A stretch of DNA of 64,000 nucleotides. Origin: Acidimicrobiaceae bacterium. Its GTDB lineage: Bacteria > Actinomycetota > Acidimicrobiia > Acidimicrobiales > Aldehydirespiratoraceae. The notes under the pieces were generated by a model, which searched no databases, was not told the DNA's origin, and saw only the letters and a program-made list of their open reading frames with translations. The position numbers were made by a program, and so were the translations under genes. Every line of letters starts with the position of its first letter. Position 1 is the stretch's first letter. The stretch covers positions 62,001 through 126,000 of the forward strand of contig VYFQ01000019.1 in the NCBI GenBank assembly GCA_009842325.1, in the 5' to 3' direction. This document shows, piece by piece, positions 43,967 through 53,408 of the stretch.

Positions 43967-44746
43967 TTCACAGCGCCCAACCCGCTCGACCTTTTCCGTC
44001 TCGACGGACGCGCCGCCCTGGTTACCGGCGGCTCCAGGGGGCTCGGCGCGGTGATGGCCGAGGCCTTGAGCTATGCGGGCGCCAGTGTGGCCGTGACCAG
44101 CCGCAGCCACGGTGACGCGGAGGCCAAGGCAGCCGAGATCGCCTCCGCCACCGGGGGCCTGACGTCGGGCGTGGAGATGGAGGCCACCGACGCAGCCTCG
44201 GTCGAGGCCGCGGTGGCCGCAGCTGTCGAGCGCTTGGGCGGACTCGACATCCTGGTCAACAACGCCGGGATCCTCGTGCGGGGCGCCATCGGTGATCTTG
44301 AGCCGGACCAGTTCGAGGAGTCTCTGGCCGTCAACGTGACCGGCCCCTGGCTGATCTGCCGGGCGGCGGCCCCGTACCTGTGGGAATCCGGCTGCGGGCG
44401 GGTGATCAACGTGTCGTCGACGTTCGGGCTGGTGGCCGCACCCGACCGAACCGCCTACACCTCCTCCAAGGGCGCCGTCGTCCAGCTGACGCGAGCCCTG
44501 GCCATGGAGTGGGCGCCGCGGGGGGTGAACGTGAACACGATCGCTCCCGGCCCGTTCCTGACCGACATGAACCGGGCGCACCAGCACAGCGAGCACAGCG
44601 TCAGGGTGATCGGCCAGGAGGTGGCGCTGCAGCGCTGGGGCGAGTTGCCCGAGATCGCCGGGGCGGTGATCTACCTGGCATCCGACGCGTCGTCGTACGT
44701 GACCGGCTCGGTGTTGACGGTGGATGGAGGCTGGACCGCGCATTAG
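43967..44746 (+). CDS. SDR family oxidoreductase without a canonical start codon
   Basis: The frame encodes a full classical SDR: VTGGSRGLGAVMAE, NNAGI, VSSTFG with the catalytic Ser, YTSSK and VTGSVLTVDGGWTAH at the end. A perfect AGGAGG is at 43961-43966, but no in-frame ATG, GTG or TTG follows before the Rossmann strand; the next codons are TTC ACA GCG CCC AAC. I report it from 43967, directly after the Shine-Dalgarno. A rare start codon, a lost start or an assembly error are possible. Relatives include gluconate 5-dehydrogenase-like enzymes. Confidence 0.65.
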   Translation, partial: FTAPNPLDLFRLDGRAALVTGGSRGLGAVMAEALSYAGASVAVTSRSHGDAEAKAAEIASATGGLTSGVEMEATDAASVEAAVAAAVERLGGLDILVNNAGILVRGAIGDLEPDQFEESLAVNVTGPWLICRAAAPYLWESGCGRVINVSSTFGLVAAPDRTAYTSSKGAVVQLTRALAMEWAPRGVNVNTIAPGPFLTDMNRAHQHSEHSVRVIGQEVALQRWGELPEIAGAVIYLASDASSYVTGSVLTVDGGWTAH

Positions 44747-44780
44747 CAACGGGAAGCACCAAGTACAGGGGGAATCAGGA

Positions 44781-45569
44781 ATGAGCCGACGATTCGAGGG
44801 ACGCAACGTCTTCGTGACCGGCGCCGGGAGCGGATTCGGTCGCCGCACCGCCGAACTCTTCGCGGCCGAGGGCGCCAGGAACCTCTACTTGGTCGACTAC
44901 CAGCAGGAACGTCTGGACGCGGTCGCGCCGGTGATCGAGGAACTGGGGGCCACGCCGCACCTGCTCAACTGCGATCTCAGCGTCATGGAGAACTGCGCCG
45001 AAGCGGTGGAGCGGGCTCTGGCCATCGACCCCAAGCTCGACGTCATGGTGTCGAACGCCGCCGCCTGGGACCTGTCCGAGTTCGTCGACGTGAGCGACGC
45101 GACCTGGCGCCGGATCCTGTCTGTGAACCTCGACGCCTACTTCGTGCTGAGCAACCGGGCGGCCCGGGCGATGAAGGAGACCGGCGGCGGCGTGATCCTG
45201 TTCACGTCGTCGATCGCCGCTCTCGGGCACGGTCGAGGATGCACGCCCTACTGCGTGGCCAAGACCGGCGTAGTGGCCCTGGCCAAGGCGATCGCCGTCG
45301 AGTGCGCCCCCTACAACATCCGGTGCAACTGCGTCTCGCCGGGTCCGGGCGACACCCAGCAGTCGGTCGACATCGTGGGTGAGGAGTTGATGGACAGGTG
45401 GCGCGCCGAGGGCTTCCCGGCGGTACCCGCCAACCGGCTCACGTCGGTCGACGACATCGCCAACGCCTTCCTGTACCTCGCCTCCGACGAAGCCGCCTAC
45501 GTGTCCGGAATCAACCTCGTCGTGGACGGCGCCCTCAGCGCCCAGACCTACGACGTACCCGAGAGCTAA
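44781..45569 (+). CDS. SDR family oxidoreductase (paralogue A)
   Basis: A 262-residue SDR: VTGAGSGFGRRTAELF, SNAAAW, TSSIAA (Ser143 or Ser144), YCVAK (Tyr157, Lys161) and VSGINLVVDGA. By hand alignment it differs at about 43 positions from the 262-residue protein at 63204-63992, roughly 84% identity, so the two arose by a recent duplication. A role as sugar or deoxy-keto-sugar-acid dehydrogenase is inferred from the surrounding fucose/rhamnose genes. It precedes the metallo-beta-lactamase-fold gene by 12 bases. Confidence 0.85.
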   Translation: MSRRFEGRNVFVTGAGSGFGRRTAELFAAEGARNLYLVDYQQERLDAVAPVIEELGATPHLLNCDLSVMENCAEAVERALAIDPKLDVMVSNAAAWDLSEFVDVSDATWRRILSVNLDAYFVLSNRAARAMKETGGGVILFTSSIAALGHGRGCTPYCVAKTGVVALAKAIAVECAPYNIRCNCVSPGPGDTQQSVDIVGEELMDRWRAEGFPAVPANRLTSVDDIANAFLYLASDEAAYVSGINLVVDGALSAQTYDVPES

Positions 45570-45581
45570 GGGGAGAACCTC

Positions 45582-46331
45582 GTGAGACTCACATCTGATG
45601 TTCATCTGGTGGGCGGCGGCACGCTCAGCGGCTTCGGGGTCTCGTCAGACTTCGACGCGCACTGCTACCTGCTGGACGGCGGCGACGAGAAGGTGCTCGT
45701 CGAGTGCGGCATGGGAACGGAGACCGGTTACCAGCGAGTCACCGCCAACATCCGGGAGGCCGGCTGCGATCCGGCTGCGATCACGAGGCTGTTCCTGACC
45801 CACCACCACACCGACCACGCAGGGGGCGCGTCGGTCTACCGCGAGCGCCTCGGGCTGGCTGTCGCGACCGGAGCCGCCACTGGGCGGGCGCTCGAGGAGG
45901 GCGACCATGAGGCCACGTCCTTTGCTCTGGCTCAGGCCGCCGGGATCTTCCCCGACGGCTACTCCTACGAGCCCTGTCCTGTCGATGACCTGCTGACCGA
46001 CGGCGCCCAACGATCGGTGGGCCGGTTGACGCTCACCTATCTCGACACGCCGGGCCACTGCGGCGGGCACGGGTCGTATCTGGTGGAAGGGGGCGAGCAG
46101 ACGTACCTCTTCGCCGGCGATGCTGTGTTCGCGTGGGGCAAGCTGCACTTGCAGGCCATTCCGGACTGTGACCTTCAGGCCTCGCTCGCGACCGTGCTGG
46201 CGCTGGCCGAGCTGGAGTTCGATGCGCTCCTCCCGGGCCACGGCGCCATCGCCCTCCATGACGGCAAGGCACACATCGGAATGGCCAAGGACGCGATCGA
46301 TCAGCTCGCCGTGCCGCCGAGACTGGTCTGA
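45582..46331 (+). CDS. Metallo-beta-lactamase-fold hydrolase
   Basis: A 249-residue protein with the HxHxDH metal motif as THHHTDH (His74, His76, Asp78, His79), the later TPGHCGGHGSYLV, FAGDAVF and LLPGHGAIAL. It is a glyoxalase-II-like hydrolase in the cytosol, acting on an unknown ester, lactone or thioester. GGGGAG stands before GTG 45582. It probably shares a transcript with the SDR upstream. Confidence 0.85.
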   Translation: MRLTSDVHLVGGGTLSGFGVSSDFDAHCYLLDGGDEKVLVECGMGTETGYQRVTANIREAGCDPAAITRLFLTHHHTDHAGGASVYRERLGLAVATGAATGRALEEGDHEATSFALAQAAGIFPDGYSYEPCPVDDLLTDGAQRSVGRLTLTYLDTPGHCGGHGSYLVEGGEQTYLFAGDAVFAWGKLHLQAIPDCDLQASLATVLALAELEFDALLPGHGAIALHDGKAHIGMAKDAIDQLAVPPRLV

Positions 46332-46355
46332 GCCGAAGAGCGTCGAAGCGCAGGA

Positions 46356-47477
46356 CTACGCCTCGATCACGAACCGGTCTGCCGTCAGCTGCTCCAATAG
46401 GTCGGGCTTGGGCGCCGGCGCAATGCCGGGCTCATCCCCGGCGACTGCGTGCCACCCGCCGTCGCTCGACGTCTCGAAGGACACGGCCGGTTCCGCCAGG
46501 TCCTGGGTGTAGAAGCGCGATGAGGGGAAGATGTCGGCCGGATAGGTGAAGTTCTCGAGCGTGGCGAGCGCGAGGCAGACGGCCGCGCCGACGCCGCTCT
46601 CCAGCATGCCGCCTGCCCAGCATCCGACGCCGGCATCCCGGCACAGATCGTGGATCGACTTCGCTACCGTCAGCCCGCCGACCCGGCCCGGCTTCACGTT
46701 GACATACCGGCAGCTTCCCAGTTCGACGGCATGCTCGGCGCTCTTGACCGAGACGATGCTCTCGTCGAGGCAGACCGGAGTGTCGATCCGTTCCTGAAGC
46801 TTCGCATGGTCCAGAAGGTCGTCGTGCTGCAACGGCTGCTCGATCATGGCGAGTCCGTATCGATCGACCGCACGGAAGAGATCCAGATCGGACAGCCGGA
46901 AGGCCGCGTTGCAGTCGATGTGAGCGGTGAGGTCGGGGAAGGTGGAGCGCACGGCCTCCAGCATGTTGAGGTCCCATCCCGGCCGGAACTTGAGCTTCAC
47001 GCGCCGGCAGCCGGCCCGGACGGCATCGTCCACCGCGGCCACGAGATCGTCGAGCGAGTCCATGACGCCGAAGTCGGCTCCGACCTCCACCCGATTGCGC
47101 CGGCCACCGAGGAGAGTGTGCAGGGGCTTGCCGACACGTCGTGCTTCGAGCACCCACCAAGCCACATCGAGTGCTGCCTTGGCGAAGTAGTTGCCCTTGA
47201 AGTGGGCGAGCCGCTGCTGGAGCAGCCCGCCGGAATCGATCCCGGTGCCGACGACAGCAGGCGCAAGCCAGTCGCGCAGCATCGCGAATGCGCCCGCGGC
47301 GTACTCGGGGCTGTAGTCGGGCGTCCCGAAGGGACACGATTCGGCCCACGCTTCGAGGTCTCCGCTGGTGACCTTTATCAGCAGGCTGTCGATCGCTGCA
47401 ATCTCGTGTGACGCCGTTCGCCACGGGTACAGCAGCGGCATGGTGACGTGCCGGACCTCGATGCGGTCGATCCTCAT
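46356..47477 (-). CDS. Enolase-superfamily protein (muconate cycloisomerase/OSBS/N-succinylamino acid racemase type)
   Basis: A 373-residue member of the MLE group: KLKF (base Lys strand), AHIDCNAAF, AMIEQPLQHDD, VCLDESIVS and NVKPGRVGGLTVAKSI. These are close to o-succinylbenzoate synthase/N-succinylamino acid racemases. Outside a menaquinone locus, racemisation or cycloisomerisation of an acyl amino acid or related acid is as likely as OSBS activity. Its ATG overlaps the CocE stop by one base (TGATG), so the two are coupled. Confidence 0.82.
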   Translation of the reverse strand: MRIDRIEVRHVTMPLLYPWRTASHEIAAIDSLLIKVTSGDLEAWAESCPFGTPDYSPEYAAGAFAMLRDWLAPAVVGTGIDSGGLLQQRLAHFKGNYFAKAALDVAWWVLEARRVGKPLHTLLGGRRNRVEVGADFGVMDSLDDLVAAVDDAVRAGCRRVKLKFRPGWDLNMLEAVRSTFPDLTAHIDCNAAFRLSDLDLFRAVDRYGLAMIEQPLQHDDLLDHAKLQERIDTPVCLDESIVSVKSAEHAVELGSCRYVNVKPGRVGGLTVAKSIHDLCRDAGVGCWAGGMLESGVGAAVCLALATLENFTYPADIFPSSRFYTQDLAEPAVSFETSSDGGWHAVAGDEPGIAPAPKPDLLEQLTADRFVIEA

Positions 47478-49012
47478 CACCAGATCCCAACTTCGAGCCG
47501 GGTGCCGGAGCCGAGGCTGATCTGGCGGTGGCCGCCGACCGGCTGCCACCGGTACCGGGGGAAGGCCCCGAACGACAACGTCAGGCGCAAACGGTGACCG
47601 GGGCCGAACTGGTGGGCGGCGTGGCCCAACTCGACGCGTGTGCTCGGCCCGGTGACGGCCGCGCCGCCGTCGGCGACGTTCCACACCGCCGCATCTGGCC
47701 CCATGTCGCTCAGCGTCGCGAACACCATGCCCTCAGGGCGCGCCGCGTCCGTCGCCACCGTGAGCGTCACCGGTCCGGCCACGGTCACGGCGGTGGGCAA
47801 CGGCTCGGACGTGAAAGTGAGCACGTCGCCTCGTGCGTCCCGTGCCGACTGGTCGAAGGGGCCCGGCACAAGGTCGGGTGCCCAGGGAAAGACCCGCCCC
47901 CCGACCGAGGGCGTCGGATCTCCGGCGTCCAGGTCCACGGCGACTGTTGCCTCCTCGGCAGCTTCGTGGAGCTGCCCGCCCGCGGCGGGGAAGAGAGCCA
48001 GCCGGCTGGTCGGGGCAGGCCAGGCCGGGAGCGACTCCCAACGGTTGGCGCCGGTCACGAACACCGCCGCCTTGGTTGCCGCGGTGTCGGCATCGCGCAG
48101 GTGCCGATCAAGGAACGTCCGTTGGGCGCCACCGAGGTCGAACGCGGCGGTCGCGCCATGGTCGCGTGCGCCCGCGTCGCGGGCCAAGGGCAACCCCCCG
48201 TGGCCCCAGGGACCGGCAACCAGGACAGACCCGGCCAGCGCCACGGCGAGCTCGAACGTCGAGGGCTGGAATACGTCGAACCAGCCGGCCACCACCAGAG
48301 CCGGGATCGTCACACCAGCGATGGAGTCACGGACCGGGATGGACGGAGCTTCGGCGTACGGATCGGGACGGTTCCACTCCAGCCAGGCTCCGGCCAGGGG
48401 GCTGGCGGCGATGAGCCGGTCGACCGGCGAGCCACCAGCCGCGGTCTCGCCAGGCCGCGCCCAGGCGTCGAGCGCCGCCGTCGGGTCGGCCATACGGGGG
48501 TCGACCGGCAGCAGGGCGCCGAGCATCCAGGCGAGGTTGAACCCGTGATTCGCCTCACCGTTCTGTTGGATCCAGCCATCGCGCACATCGCAGGGCGTGA
48601 GTCCGGGCATGATCGCCTGCAACGGCTCCGGGCGGCGTACAGCCGTCGCCAGCTGGCAGAAGCCGAGGTAGCTGATGCCGGCCATGCCCACCCGCCCGTT
48701 GCACCAGGGCTGCACGGCCGCCCACTCGACGGTGTCGACCCCGTCGGCCTGCTCATTGACGAACGGCTCGAAGTCGCCGCCGGAAGCGAAGCGGCCCCGC
48801 ACGTCCTGGATCACCACGGCGTAGCCCGCCTCGGCCAGCCCCAACGCGTCAACCTGGAGGCCGCGCGACGCCGGAGTGCAGCGGTTGTAGGGGGTGCGTA
48901 CCACGACGGCGGGAACCGGACCGCCGCCCGCCGGTCGGATCACGTCGGTGGCGAGTCTCGTCCCGTCGCTCATCGGGACGTCGATGCCGAGCTCGACGCT
49001 CAGAGAGTGCAC
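47477..49012 (-). CDS. CocE/NonD family hydrolase (second copy)
   Basis: A 511-residue serine hydrolase with GISYLGF (nucleophile Ser), VVIQDVRGRFASGGDF, VAGPWGHG (probable His) and a C-terminal jelly roll (HRLRLTLSFGAFPRYRW). Shorter than the copy at 854 and clearly diverged. GTG 49012 is the start; no strong Shine-Dalgarno is visible. The coupling to an acyl-amino-acid-type enolase suggests a joint role on an N-acyl or ester substrate. Confidence 0.87.
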   Translation of the reverse strand: MHSLSVELGIDVPMSDGTRLATDVIRPAGGGPVPAVVVRTPYNRCTPASRGLQVDALGLAEAGYAVVIQDVRGRFASGGDFEPFVNEQADGVDTVEWAAVQPWCNGRVGMAGISYLGFCQLATAVRRPEPLQAIMPGLTPCDVRDGWIQQNGEANHGFNLAWMLGALLPVDPRMADPTAALDAWARPGETAAGGSPVDRLIAASPLAGAWLEWNRPDPYAEAPSIPVRDSIAGVTIPALVVAGWFDVFQPSTFELAVALAGSVLVAGPWGHGGLPLARDAGARDHGATAAFDLGGAQRTFLDRHLRDADTAATKAAVFVTGANRWESLPAWPAPTSRLALFPAAGGQLHEAAEEATVAVDLDAGDPTPSVGGRVFPWAPDLVPGPFDQSARDARGDVLTFTSEPLPTAVTVAGPVTLTVATDAARPEGMVFATLSDMGPDAAVWNVADGGAAVTGPSTRVELGHAAHQFGPGHRLRLTLSFGAFPRYRWQPVGGHRQISLGSGTRLEVGIW

Positions 49013-49077
49013 CAGACGAGCTTACGCTCGCTCCTGTAGCCGGACCGCTACGAACAACCCTTGAGAGCCTTTCCGCT

Positions 49078-49105
49078 TTGGCACTCCATTCAGCGGCTGT
49101 ATACC
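49078..49105 (+). promoter_or_regulatory. Probable promoter of the third sugar-importer operon
   Basis: TTGGCA (49078-49083), 16 bases, then TATACC (49100-49105). The binding-protein start is about 40 bases downstream behind AGGGGG. No clear palindromic operator was seen nearby. Confidence 0.4.
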
Positions 49106-49146
49106 ATCCAAATCGGATTATCCGCTTCGCGTTAGGGGGTATGAAA

Positions 49147-50505
49147 ATGCGCGAAGGATATAAGTCCCAGCATTCTGATCGGGGTGATGGAGACCGGGCG
49201 AGCTTCGGGCGACGCGGCTTCCTCCAGGGGGCGATGGGCCTTGGGCTCTCACTCCCGGCGGCAGCCGCGCTGCTAGCCGCGTGCAGCGGGGAAGATCCTG
49301 AGGCGACCCGGAGGACGCTGAGGTTCGTCGGCTGGGACTTCCTGCCGGACACGATCCAGACGCATTTGGACACGTGGGCGGCTGTGTCGGGCGGCACGGT
49401 CGAGCTCGAGGTGCTTCCGGTAACCGGCTATCCGGCCGCGATCCAGACGAGGTTCCGGGGCGGAGACCGACCCGACCTCTTCTACAACTTCACGTACCTG
49501 CTGGGCCAGTTCCTCGAGAACGGGTGGAACCGGACGCTGAACGACTTGCCGGGCGTGGAGGAGCGCATCGATGCGCTCTACCCGGGGGCGCGGTCACGGT
49601 TCGTCACCGCCGACGGGCAGATCACCAGCCTGCCCTACTTCTCGGCCGTGTTCATGAACCACTACAACGCGGCGATGGTCGAGCAGGCAGGATTCTCCGG
49701 TCCGCCCCAGACGCTTCAGGAGTACTACGACCAGTGCGCCAAGATCAAGGCTGACGGGATCTCGGACGCGCCCTACGAGTCGTCGTGGCTCAACGAGCGG
49801 ATCGAGGAATACCTCATGGCCACTCTCCTGGGAGAGGGCATCACCCCGTTCGATGATGCTGCCCAGCCGGTGTTCGCCGATGATCCCAGGAGTGTCGACG
49901 TGCTGGAGTGGTGGCGGGCGATGTACCAGGACGGACTGACGTCGCCGACGATTCTCACCGACGACAACCCGGAGCTCATCGGCGGGATGACGCAGGGAAC
50001 GTTCGCGTTCTACGCCGGCCACGACTACTGGCTGAAGATCTTCAACGACGTCGGGGGACCGGCGGCCGCCGACCTGCGGATGGCCCCGATGCCCGGAGCG
50101 GGCCAGACGCTCCTGGCCGGCGAAGTCGTCCAGATGGGCCCCGACCTCGAAGGAACCGCGCTGAACGACGCCTGGGACCTGCTGAAGTTCTACACGGGGG
50201 CCGACAACGACGGGAACTTCACCGTTCCGTTGACCTGGGTCGAGGCTGCCGCGCTGGCCGTCCCGTACCCGTCCTTCTTCGAGGATCCCGCCATCCAGGC
50301 CGCCTATCCCGACTACTACGACCTCGGCGTGATCACGTCGGAGTACGACAGGGCGGGGACACCGGCGGCAAGGGCGCTGAGCTGGTATCAGGGCTTCCAG
50401 GTCAAGGTGGGTGAGCGCGTCAACGACATGCTGGCCGGGGACGCGACACCGGCGGAGACCGTGGCCAACATGGCCGACGACGCGGTAGAGCTGGCGGCGG
50501 GTTAG
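49147..50505 (+). CDS. Sugar ABC transporter substrate-binding lipoprotein (Tat-exported)
   Basis: A protein of about 452 residues. A twin-arginine motif FGRRGFLQG is followed by a hydrophobic stretch and the lipobox LLAAC. The maltose-binding-type domain shows RTLRFVGWDFLPDTIQTHLD, DLFYNFTYLL, MNHYNAAMVEQAGFSGPPQT and GTFAFYAGHDYW. I prefer ATG 49147, seven bases after AGGGGG; ATG 49141 is too close. It opens an operon with two permeases, an oxidoreductase and an unrecognised protein. The ligand is unknown. Confidence 0.86.
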   Translation: MREGYKSQHSDRGDGDRASFGRRGFLQGAMGLGLSLPAAAALLAACSGEDPEATRRTLRFVGWDFLPDTIQTHLDTWAAVSGGTVELEVLPVTGYPAAIQTRFRGGDRPDLFYNFTYLLGQFLENGWNRTLNDLPGVEERIDALYPGARSRFVTADGQITSLPYFSAVFMNHYNAAMVEQAGFSGPPQTLQEYYDQCAKIKADGISDAPYESSWLNERIEEYLMATLLGEGITPFDDAAQPVFADDPRSVDVLEWWRAMYQDGLTSPTILTDDNPELIGGMTQGTFAFYAGHDYWLKIFNDVGGPAAADLRMAPMPGAGQTLLAGEVVQMGPDLEGTALNDAWDLLKFYTGADNDGNFTVPLTWVEAAALAVPYPSFFEDPAIQAAYPDYYDLGVITSEYDRAGTPAARALSWYQGFQVKVGERVNDMLAGDATPAETVANMADDAVELAAG

Positions 50506-50591
50506 TAGCACTGACCTCACCTCAGGGAACGCTTCAAGCTTCAAAGACGGCGACGGCGCGCGCCAAGGCGCCACCCCAAGCCGGGTCCCGG

Positions 50592-51467
50592 TTGAGCGAC
50601 CGGCAGTTCGGCCTGGTCCTCGCGCTTCCCGCCATCATCTCGCTGGTCCTGGTCGTCGGCATTCCAGGCATACAGACGTTGATCTACAGCTTCCAGCGGG
50701 TCCCGCTCTCAGACGATCCCGCCACGTTCGTCGGCACCGACAACTACGGGAAGGTTCTCGGAGACGAGTCCTTCGTCGAATCGCTCGTGGTCACCTTGCA
50801 GTACACGGCCGGATACGTCCTCCTGGCCACGGTCCTCGGGCTGCTCTTCGCACTGCTGCTCGACCAGCCGCTGCGAGGGCGGGGCATTGCCCGGGCGCTC
50901 CTCATCATCCCCTGGGCCACGCCCGTCATCATCGCGGGTGTGATGTGGAAGTGGCTCATCGACCCGCAGGTCGGCGGACTCAACGCCGTCCTGTTCGAGA
51001 TCGGCGTGATCGAGGACTACAAGCCGTTCCTGGCCGACCGGGAATGGGCCCTCGTCTTCACGATCCTGGCGGCGGCATGGCACCAGGCGTCGTTCTCGGC
51101 CCTGCTGTTCCTGGCTTCCCTCCAGACCCTCCCCAACGAGATAGTCGAAGCGGCGAGGGTTGACGGGGCCACGGCGTGGCAACGGTTCCGCGGGGTTGTC
51201 TTCCCATGGATCCGCCCGATGCTGCTGGTGGTCGTCGTCATCAACGTGATCTACGGGGTTCTCCAATTCGACACCGTCTGGGTGATGACCCAGGGCGGAC
51301 CCGGTGATGCCACGACCCTGCTGCCGATCCTGCTGTACCGGCAGCTCTTCATATTCTCGGACATAGGAGCAGGTTCGGCACTGGCGGTGATGCTGGGGGT
51401 CGTCGCCGTGCTTGTGAGCTCGATCGCCCTGATATTGCTCGGACGAGACGACCCGTTGGCAGCGTGA
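50592..51467 (+). CDS. Sugar ABC transporter permease (MalF type)
   Basis: A 291-residue permease with hydrophobic segments and EAA motif IVEAARVDGATAWQRFRGVVFP. TTG 50592 is the most plausible start, ahead of LVLALPAIISLVLVVG, though without a clear Shine-Dalgarno. Unlike two other operons here, no long hairpin separates it from the binding-protein gene. Confidence 0.85.
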   Translation: MSDRQFGLVLALPAIISLVLVVGIPGIQTLIYSFQRVPLSDDPATFVGTDNYGKVLGDESFVESLVVTLQYTAGYVLLATVLGLLFALLLDQPLRGRGIARALLIIPWATPVIIAGVMWKWLIDPQVGGLNAVLFEIGVIEDYKPFLADREWALVFTILAAAWHQASFSALLFLASLQTLPNEIVEAARVDGATAWQRFRGVVFPWIRPMLLVVVVINVIYGVLQFDTVWVMTQGGPGDATTLLPILLYRQLFIFSDIGAGSALAVMLGVVAVLVSSIALILLGRDDPLAA

Positions 51468-52354
51468 GGCGAGAGGCGATGGCGAGCAGGACCGTGAGTC
51501 GACCAGTTCTCAGGAAGAGGGCGGTTACCGCACTGCTGTACGCGGCTCTCGTGCTGTTCGCCGTCTGGGTGCTGTTCCCGTTCTGGTTCCTCGTCAACAG
51601 CAGCTTCATGACTCCCGCCGAGGCGGTGGCAGTGCCGCCGCACTGGATCCCGGAGGAGCCGACTCTGGGGAACTACAGCGCAATCCTCGCCGGCCAAGTC
51701 GCTCCCGGCGGCGCACAGGTAGGCCTCCGAGTGCTGACGGCCCTGGGAGAGAGTCTCGCCGTAGGCATCCTCACCGTCGTGGCGAACCTCGCCCTGGGCG
51801 GCACGGCCGCGTACTCGATGTCGCGATACAAGTACCGGGGCTCCCGGCTGAGCTACTTCGCCGTTCTCTTCGCCCGCCTCGTTCCCCCTATCGCGATCGT
51901 GGCCGCCTTCTTCGTCGCCCTCCGCGACCTGGGCCTCATCAACAGCCGCTACGGGCTCGTGGTCGTCTACATCTCGTTCACGCTGCCGATCACCATCCTG
52001 GTCCTCAAGAACTACTTCGACGGGCTGCCGCGTGAACTGGACGAAGCCGCCCTGGTGGACGGGGCTTCGCGGCTTCAGGCGCTCTGGTATGTGATTCGTC
52101 CCATCGCCAGGCCCGGCTTCATCGCGGCCGCCTGTCTGGTGTTCCTCGAGAGCTGGGGGGAGTTCTTCTACGCGCTGACGTTGACCAACCAGTTGACCAT
52201 TCCACCGGTCCTCGCTGGGTTCCGGGGCTTCTTCCAGTTCAACTGGACAACATTGGCGGCCGCGACTGTACTCGCAGTCGTGCCGCCGGTGCTGCTCGCG
52301 CTCGTATTCCAGCGCTACGTCGTGCGGGGGCTGGCCCAGGGCGTCGCCAAGTAA
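51464..52354 (+). CDS. Sugar ABC transporter permease (MalG type)
   Basis: A permease of about 296 residues with EAA motif LDEAALVDGASRLQALWYVI. GTG 51464 overlaps the previous stop as GTGA; ATG 51479 behind GAGAGG is an alternative. Its stop overlaps the next start by one base (TAATG). Confidence 0.86.
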   Translation: MRREAMASRTVSRPVLRKRAVTALLYAALVLFAVWVLFPFWFLVNSSFMTPAEAVAVPPHWIPEEPTLGNYSAILAGQVAPGGAQVGLRVLTALGESLAVGILTVVANLALGGTAAYSMSRYKYRGSRLSYFAVLFARLVPPIAIVAAFFVALRDLGLINSRYGLVVVYISFTLPITILVLKNYFDGLPRELDEAALVDGASRLQALWYVIRPIARPGFIAAACLVFLESWGEFFYALTLTNQLTIPPVLAGFRGFFQFNWTTLAAATVLAVVPPVLLALVFQRYVVRGLAQGVAK

Positions 52355-53388
52355 TGAAGGTAGGACTCGCAGGCTTCGGTTTCGCCATCCGGCACGCCCA
52401 GGTCATAGCGGCCAATCCGTTCGTCACCGAATTCGCCATCGCCGAGTTGAGTACGGACCGCCGGGAACAGGCGGCGCGGGAGCACCCGCAGGCGAGCATC
52501 TTCAACGACGCGGCCGAGATGCTCCAGGACATGGAGCCGGACTGCGTGATCGTCGCCTCGTCCTCGGACAGTCATGCCGCCATCACCCGGGCCGCACTCG
52601 AGGCCGGCATCCACGTGTTCTCCGAGAAGCCGCTGGCGCTGTCCTGGGCCGAGGCCCGGGATCTGAAGAGCCTCGCCGACCAAGCCGGCCTCATATTCCA
52701 GGCGGGCTACATCCTGCGGTACGAGGCCCGCCACCAGCTGCTGCACGACCATGTGAACAGCGGGCGCCTCGGCCGCGTGGTGCTGATCCGTTCCAAGCGG
52801 AACTGCTCCCGCACCTGGTTCGAGACATGGGGCAAGCACAGCCATCCGGTGCTGGAGAGCATGGTGCACGACATCGATCTGGCGACGTGGCTCACCAAGC
52901 AGCGCTGCGTTCGCGTGTCGGCGTGGGGCCAGAAGTTCCTCGGAGGACCCCCGCCCGAGGCTGTGGTGGCCGTCCTGGAGTTCGACGGCGGCGCCCTGGC
53001 CGTGCTCGAGACTTCGTGGCTGATTCCTGACGGCGCGCCGGCCAACATCGTCGGCCCGCTGGGACGCGAGGATGAGGGCGCCGGCGTTCTCGACGCGCAC
53101 TTCGAGGTGCACGGCACGTCGGCCGTCGAGACACTCTCCCTTTATGACCCGTCGCTCATGCTGATGACCGACGAGCGGACCTACATGCCCGAGTCCACGC
53201 TGTTTCCCGCCTCGGCACTGGGAGTGGGCGGAGCGCTCCGCGACGAGCTCTTCGACTTCCTGGCCCATGTCCGGGGCGACCCCCACACCGGCGTCGCCTC
53301 GATCGACGACGCGGTGCATGTCCAAGCGGTCGTGGAGGCGATCGGCCGCGCCACGGAGTCGGGAACACCGGCGGCCGTCGAGGACTGA
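52354..53388 (+). CDS. Gfo/Idh/MocA family oxidoreductase
   Basis: A 344-residue NAD(P)-dependent oxidoreductase: VGLAGFGFAIRHAQVI nucleotide fold, VFSEKPLALS (EKP motif), GYILRYEARHQLL and MVHDIDLATWL with the catalytic Asp-His region. Coupled to the permease, it should act on the imported sugar. No cysteine-rich insert is present, unlike the protein at 14548. Confidence 0.87.
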   Translation: MKVGLAGFGFAIRHAQVIAANPFVTEFAIAELSTDRREQAAREHPQASIFNDAAEMLQDMEPDCVIVASSSDSHAAITRAALEAGIHVFSEKPLALSWAEARDLKSLADQAGLIFQAGYILRYEARHQLLHDHVNSGRLGRVVLIRSKRNCSRTWFETWGKHSHPVLESMVHDIDLATWLTKQRCVRVSAWGQKFLGGPPPEAVVAVLEFDGGALAVLETSWLIPDGAPANIVGPLGREDEGAGVLDAHFEVHGTSAVETLSLYDPSLMLMTDERTYMPESTLFPASALGVGGALRDELFDFLAHVRGDPHTGVASIDDAVHVQAVVEAIGRATESGTPAAVED

Positions 53389-53408
53389 GACCAAGGACAG
53401 GAGCACGG

